DNA from: Schistocephalus solidus
Lineage: Eukaryota > Platyhelminthes > Cestoda > Diphyllobothriidea > Diphyllobothriidae
NCBI GenBank assembly: GCA_017591395.1
Contig: WEDG01000242.1
Span: 434,001-498,000 of the forward strand
DNA: 64,000 bases
Direction of reading: 5' to 3'
The notes under the pieces were generated by a model. It made no database searches. It saw nothing but the letters and a program-made list of their open reading frames with translations, and was not told where the DNA came from. The first letter of the stretch is position 1. Each line of letters starts with the position of its first letter. This document shows, piece after piece, positions 58,431 through 64,000 of the stretch. The translations under genes and the position numbers were made by a program.

Positions 58431-60165
58431 GACCTCGATGCCACAAGTCAAATATCGAACTCTCCTGGAGCAATTCGAGTGAATGGAGAGTCAAAAGAAG
58501 AAGCTCTTTTTTTAAGATACAGGGCGATTTTTGAAAATCAACCACCAGGCTCACTATTAGAGAGTACTTTAAATGCAGTAATTAAGGGAGTAAGAAAGTC
58601 TACGATTCAACTTCCCATCAATGAAAGAAGGCAGGATTCAGACATTGGATTTTTCCCAGCAAGAAAACTTTATGCTGTTGTTCAGGAGATCTCTGAAGCC
58701 ACTGGTGAAACCCAAAATGAGAGGTTAAAACAGGATATTTTGATATTCCCAAATTAACTGAATGATACTCAAAAGTCCGTTGTGGTGGTTTAAAGCCAAA
58801 AGCTATTCAGCATGGACCTCAAGCTTAGTGGTGTTTTTTCAGACTGAATACTCTCCTACCGCTTGGATAAAAATGCGAACGCTGATAACAGGGTGGAAAA
58901 GACATCAGAGCGAGGAAGAAAGGAAGCTGAAATAGAAGAAAACGAAACCATTAAACTGGAGCGCTCGTTTTATGGCATCATCCAGTGAAAGCCACGGTAA
59001 CCACACCTGTCATTTAGCCCTATAGATTTGAACCTGGACAGGGGACTGGATACGTCATGCAAAATATCCAGCAACAATTTTCAGGCGCAAGAACCAACGA
59101 ACAATTTCGAGAGATCGAGTGAGCAAAACATGATTATGTATGCAAGTGTGCATAGTCTATCCAGCAAATGGGTGAAAGCAAACTGGCCTTGGAACAGTTG
59201 CGACCTGACTTTATAGCTCTAACTAAGACATAGTTAAATGAGCAGATACCAAGTGCAGAAGTCAAGATGGGTTAATTTCAGCTTATTCACATGGATCAAA
59301 ATTGACGTATGTATTGGTAATCGGAATGTTCATACGAGATGGCATTGACTAGGTCCCGGATGGGTCCCCACTAAATAGGAACATTTTTTGCGAAATGCTT
59401 GGTTGTAAATTAAGAGTACGAAATCAACCGAACCATCATTTTACCCTGGTATGCAGACCTCCACGACAGTGGACAGACACTGACAATATACTCATCATGC
59501 AGATAAAGTAAATCTGCCGTGTCAATTACGTCTTAATACTTCGAGATTCTAAGCCTCCAGACATCAACTGGAAATCGACGCCCCGCTCACGATAAGAAAT
59601 TTCATTCGAACAGTAATTATTTCAGTTGGTAACTGACGAATTCATCGCTCAACACGTCACAATAGACACATGGTTCCGAGGTGGACAGTAGTCAAGCTGT
59701 TTAGATCTCATCAATAGTAAAGATAACAAGTGTATCCTTCGATTTTGCTCTCACACGTCCCTTGGTCTAATTGATCATTTCGTTCTTTTTTGAGAATGCA
59801 GTCACTTTTCTGTACCCGAAATTTAAGTAGTGAGGGGAGAAATGTATGCAAGTAGAATTATAAAAAAGGAAACAACTGTTTAATTATAATTTTTGTTGTT
59901 GTTATTGCCAGTTTGCAGGGAAGTATTAATCTAACAAGATAGACTGCTACCCTGCACACGTATCTTACCCAACAGCATTTATTTATTCAGCATTTGGAAG
60001 AGAAAGCTTTTGCTCTCTTGAAAGGAAATGGGGCGTCTCCTGATTCTAATGGGTGACATCGGAAATTTAAAAAAAGAATTTCAAGACGAAAAGGAGGCTG
60101 TGGAAAACATATGCCAGATATCAACAGCTTGAACATTTCTCCACCCTTAAGAAACAACGAAGTCT

Positions 60166-60543
60166 ATGTCAATATCTTCTGAGGAAAGAACGATCAGGCT
60201 TAGAGTCGGAACTAGTTTAGGACTACTAAGAAACTTGATAAGGTTCGTTTCGTACGTGGATAAGGCGAAACCCGATCGGGACTCCATTATTCGTCCAAAA
60301 GACTATCGGGGAATCAAGTTAACTGATAACTCAGATAAGACGAAACACTTATCCAATTTCTTTATGCCCCTGTACAATGAGGAACCGCCTTTTGGCAAGG
60401 AAGTACACCCTCCTATTACCACGCCTACAGATACCATTAGAACTGTATTGTTCACGACAGATGCAGTAATGAAAACTTTGGGACAGCTACAGTCTACTAA
60501 ATTACTTTTTTCGATCAGCATATTCAAAAAATTTATGAATTAA
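60166..60543 (+). pseudogene. F1-like RT, upstream part
   Basis: 125 codons including RPKDYRGIKLTDNSDKTKHL then NFFMPLYNEE, the counterpart of LTEDGAKVDHLSKFFQSVFT in the intact copy, followed by LFTTDAVMKTLGQLQSTK. It precedes the RT palm blocks. Confidence 0.7.
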
Positions 60544-61041
60544 CTCATTGACCAACTGTTCTCCTCACTCTCCAAGATCTTCAAATGTTCGATGGAGGCC
60601 GGGCACTATCTAGCCAACATAGCCACTCTATGAACGGGGAGAGAGAACCTTGCCTAATAACTTCATACCAGTGAGTCTTACAAACATTTGTTCCAAAATA
60701 ATGGAGAAACGATCCAAAATGGACCCCATTAAGCATATTAAGGAGAACAACTTCATAATTGCGAATCAGAATCGATTTAGAAGCGTCGATAATGCCCCAC
60801 TAACTTGCTCACATCAATGGAAAGCTGTGCGAATTCCTTAGAAATGAGTTAGCAAGTCGGTGTAGTCCAAATTGACTTCAGCAAAGCTTGTGAAATGGTT
60901 CCACACAGATGGCTGATATTTAAGCTGCATTAAACTGGCAATAAATAAATAAATAGCAGAGATCAATAACCTACTCCAATGGTCGGCTGACTTTCTCACA
61001 GGCAAACATCAGCATGTTTGTATTGGTGACGTCAACTCGGC

Positions 61042-61248
61042 GTGGGAAAACGTTCTGAGTGGGGTTCCGTGGGGAGCTTTCTGGGTCCAATTCTGTTTCT
61101 AATATATGTTGACGACTGCCTTGATTGCTTCACCTGCGAGAAAGCCATGTTCGCTGATGATCTGGAGTTATTGAATTCAATTGAAAAGCCGGGGAGTGCA
61201 CTGAGCTTGCGAAATAAATTGAATATCTTACAAAAAGACGTCTTATGA
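61042..61248 (+). pseudogene. F1-like RT catalytic block
   Basis: Contains FLGPILFLIYVDDCLD and the catalytic MFADDLEL, then LNILQKD. The PQG motif before it is lost (the codons read WGSVGSF). Open for 68 codons only. Confidence 0.8.
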
Positions 61249-62019
61249 GTGAATACTTAACCCCAATTTCAACGAATGCCACGTCATCCGACAATGATCT
61301 AACCACAACAAACTTATGAGATTTGAATATCAGAACTTCGTCAGAGGACACCAGTTCGGCCAAGTGAATGAGCTAAGGGGCCTAGGTGTGTGAATGATAC
61401 CCACTGTCAAACCATCGTCGCACTGGGCCAGAATAACAAAGTAGGCCATGTGTATCTTGGAAGCGATCATGAGATCCTTCCTTGGTTTTGAAGAAAAGCT
61501 TTTTGGTCAAGTGTTTTAAGAATTTGTTTGGCCGGTATTTAAATACTGCGTTACGGTGTGGTGCCCTTGGATGTAGCCAGATTACACTCTATTAAGCTAA
61601 GTTCAATAAAGGGTGCTCAAACTAGTTAGCAGATTGGAGTGCGTATCATGTGAGGGTCAACTAGGAAGCCTTAAAATATTTCCCTTCTCTTAGGGGCACT
61701 ACAGGGGGTATAGTATCATGGTCTCCACAGTCGTCAGAGGAGTATACTGTGCTTTTCAACTGGCCAATTCTTTTGAATTAGCAAGAACGACAACCCTCCA
61801 GGGTACCCATTAAAAACTGCAGAAAAACAACGCCAAACTTGAACTGTGGGTCAACTTCTTCCATCGGGCAATCGAAGACTTTAACAACCTACCCACTTCG
61901 CTTTTTCTGGTTGAAATCGTTGTGGCATTTAAAAGAAATCTTTATAAAATTTTAATTGTTGGTCATATATTTAGTGGACATCAATGACTGATATAATATT
62001 CCCATATCGCTAAGTAATC

Positions 62020-62635
62020 GTTGCATATTTTGCCGGCGTTAATCTGTAAACAGGGTTTTCAAAGGCCCTGCCTGCCTTATATATACTGAATTATGATGAA
62101 TTATCTTGATCAATAAAATTATTTCTAAACATATTTTGCATGCAAAGACCACATTTTCTGAAATAGACTAGGTAAAAAATTAAATTCACAAAATTTTAGG
62201 TGCTTACAATTGATCATTTCAATTTCCGTCATCGCGTTTCATGAGTTAAGTCACAAGTTTCCTATCAATAAACCTAGTAACTGTACGGTTAAGAATGTAG
62301 GCCCTTCGGGACATTCCTTGTAATCCTTAGAACCCATTTAGATAACTAATAATCCTTCTTCAGTAACCGGTGACACGCCTGAACTCCGTATTCCAGTTGT
62401 TAATGGATTAAGGTCCCGTATGGTTTCAAAATATTTTCTTATTCATATCTACGAAAGTTCATTTCATAGAGAAGAAAAAAACCAATCGCCAATCTGATCA
62501 CCCTAATTATAGGGGGTGGGCCCTCAGAGATCAAAAATGATGACACCATGGACCTTGCATTTATTACCATTTGACAGGCACCTTTCGTCACGGATATATT
62601 AGTGGTAATCGCCTTTTTCACCTGCCTTTTACTTT
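62020..62635. other. No recognisable gene
   Basis: AT-rich flank between the decayed F1-like element and the tandem array. Nothing seen. Confidence 0.5.
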
Positions 62636-62639
62636 TGAG

Positions 62640-64000
62640 CGACAGCGCAACTGCCTGCTAGGGCTTTGAAGAGAGCTCCAGAATACAATGGAACATACAT
62701 GTTCCTTAGCCACATTAGTGAAAACATCACTATAATAATACATATTCCCGTTCGCAAACCGACAAAAATATGGGCCCGTTGCTCAATGCTAGAGTGTGAC
62801 AATCAATACCCAAACGTCGCGATATTGAATCTCAAGAGATCCAGAGACGGGATTAGGTATGACTGGCTGAGGACGGCGTATAAGCCAGAAATGGCCATAC
62901 CAGTCCTTCTTGTAATTGTCTGCTCCACCTTATCATCATATTCCCCAAGTTGCTATGCTACTGCCTGCGAGGGCTTTGAGGAGAGCTCCAGGGCGCAACG
63001 GAACATACACGTTCCTTAGCCCCATCGATAAACACCTCAATATCATAATACATATTCCCGATCACACACAAATAAAACTACAAACCCATTGCTCAAAGCT
63101 AGATTTTCACACTCAATGATCATTGGTCAGGGTTTCGAATCTCGTGTGCTCCACACTAGGGATTAGGTATGACTAGCTGATGACGCTAATAAACCAGAAA
63201 TGGCCATTCCATTCTCCCTTGTCTTTTTCCGTTCCACCATATATTCGAATTCCACAAGTGGCTAAGCGAATGCCTACGAGGGCTAAAGAGTAATATCCAG
63301 GGCACCGCGGGACATGCATGTTCCTTAGCCATATCGGTGAACACCTCACTATCATAATTCATATTCTCGATCGCAAAACCACAAAACAACGGGCCTGTTG
63401 CTCAATGCTAGATTGTTACACTCAATGAACAAAGGTCACGGGTTCGAATCTCGGGTTATCCACAAACGTGATTGGGTTTGACTGGCTGATGACGGCTAAT
63501 AAGCCATAAGTGGCCATTGCGGTCCGTTCCACCTTATCATCGTCCTCTCCAAGTTGCGATACAAATGCCTGCTAGGGCGGAAAAGTGAATTCCAGGACAC
63601 AAGGGGATATGAATATCCCTTAGCTAGATCGCTATAGGTATGACTATCATAATTCATATTGCTGAGTGCAAAGGGACAAAAAATTGGCCCGTTGCTCAAT
63701 AATAAAGTGTTACACTCAATGACCAAATGTCGCGGGATCGGACCTCTGATTATTCCCACCCGGGATTGGGTATGATTGGCTGAGGACGGCTAATAAGCCA
63801 GAAATGAAAATTCCCGTCTGCTTTGTACTTTTTTGTTCAGCCTCATCATCATATTAATCAAGTTGCTAAGCGGCTGTCTTCCAGGGCTCTAAAGTGAGCT
63901 CCAGGGCACAACGGAACATAAATGTTCCTTAGCCACATCGGTGAACACAGCACTATCATAGTTCATATTCCCAATCGCAAACCGTCAACTCATCGGGCCC
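62640..64000 (+). repeat. Tandem array of about 305-bp SINE-derived units, 4.4 copies, open at the edge
   Basis: Units start at about 62652, 62964, 63272, 63569 and 63875 (spacings 312, 308, 297, 306), each with gcctgc.agggct, a gaacatacatgttcc-like palindrome, tagccacatcggtgaacac, atcataattcatattcc, cccgttgctcaatgctaga, a B-box-like cgggttcgaatctcg, ggctgatgacggctaataagcc and ccaccttatcatcat. Units are about 75-85 % alike by eye. The tRNA-like half matches the SINE at 11.9-12.1 kb. The array runs off the window. Short frames called within it are not genes. Confidence 0.9.

Larger units (their letters stand above)
58440..62010 (+). mobile_element. F1-like retrotransposon, strongly decayed
   Basis: In order on plus: a possible ORF1 remnant (58479-58757), an endonuclease start (MYASVHSLSSKW at about 59140; F1 has LYTNAQSLLSKL), a VCRPPRQWTD-like block at about 59450, an RT N-terminal part (60166-60543), RT blocks near 60655 (FIPVSLTNICSKIMEK) and 61080-61170 (FLGPILFLIYVDDC and MFADDLELLNSI), and a C-terminal tail with ELARTTTLQG-like sequence near 61780. 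Many stops. Sequence distance from the other copies suggests an older F1 subfamily. Confidence 0.75.

Noticed and set aside
62666..63759. Small proteins within the terminal array
   Set aside because: They recur with the repeat unit, on both strands, and shift frame between units.
62640..64000. CRISPR array
   Set aside because: The repeat units are about 305 bp, diverged and contain tRNA-like boxes; the DNA is eukaryotic and there are no short conserved repeats with unique spacers.

Overview
This window looks like eukaryotic nuclear DNA that is gene-poor and rich in introns and repeats. Split genes with GT..AG introns, decayed non-LTR retrotransposons, tRNA-derived SINEs and microsatellites all point that way. 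Two genes are recognisable: an NDR-family kinase and TRMU. Introns of 32 and 35 nt in TRMU and the style of the CR1/jockey-like elements suggest a flatworm, most likely a tapeworm; that placement is inference, not proof.

Layout. At 1-560 there is a dispersed repeat whose second copy, at about 7020-7140, carries a 229-bp (AG)n tract. The minus strand of 6195-10491 holds the first three coding exons of an NDR/STK38 kinase; its catalytic core was not found and should lie past the left edge. A tRNA-derived SINE (11.9-12.1 kb) is followed by a retrotransposon graveyard from 14.1 to 40.8 kb. Two families alternate there, almost all on the minus strand. Family F1 has FADD-type RT and pentanucleotide or similar short-repeat 3' tails. 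Family F2 has YADD-type RT, an RRM-like ORF1 and repeated 5' leader blocks. One F2 copy was split by an F1 insertion (33.98-37.37 kb), with loss of about 1 kb of host element and creation of a chimeric open frame.

From 43.1 kb come a Ty3/gypsy RT scrap and then the complete TRMU (mitochondrial tRNA 2-thiouridylase) gene on plus in eight exons, with one apparent 1-nt frameshift. A small two-pass membrane protein gene faces it convergently (51.2-51.6 kb). A nearly full-length F1 element on plus (52.1-56.2 kb) begins with an antisense tRNA-like sequence, as does the decayed F1 copy at 19.1-23.3 kb. A very decayed F1-like copy lies at 58.4-62.0 kb, and the window ends in a tandem array of about 305-bp tRNA/SINE-derived units (62.64 kb to the edge).

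How the parts relate: the host genes are independent housekeeping or signalling genes, and no operon-like grouping is visible. The retroelements form a layered record of insertions. F1 and F2 coded for their own endonuclease and reverse transcriptase; the SINEs would have depended on such enzymes. All reading was by eye, without database searches.
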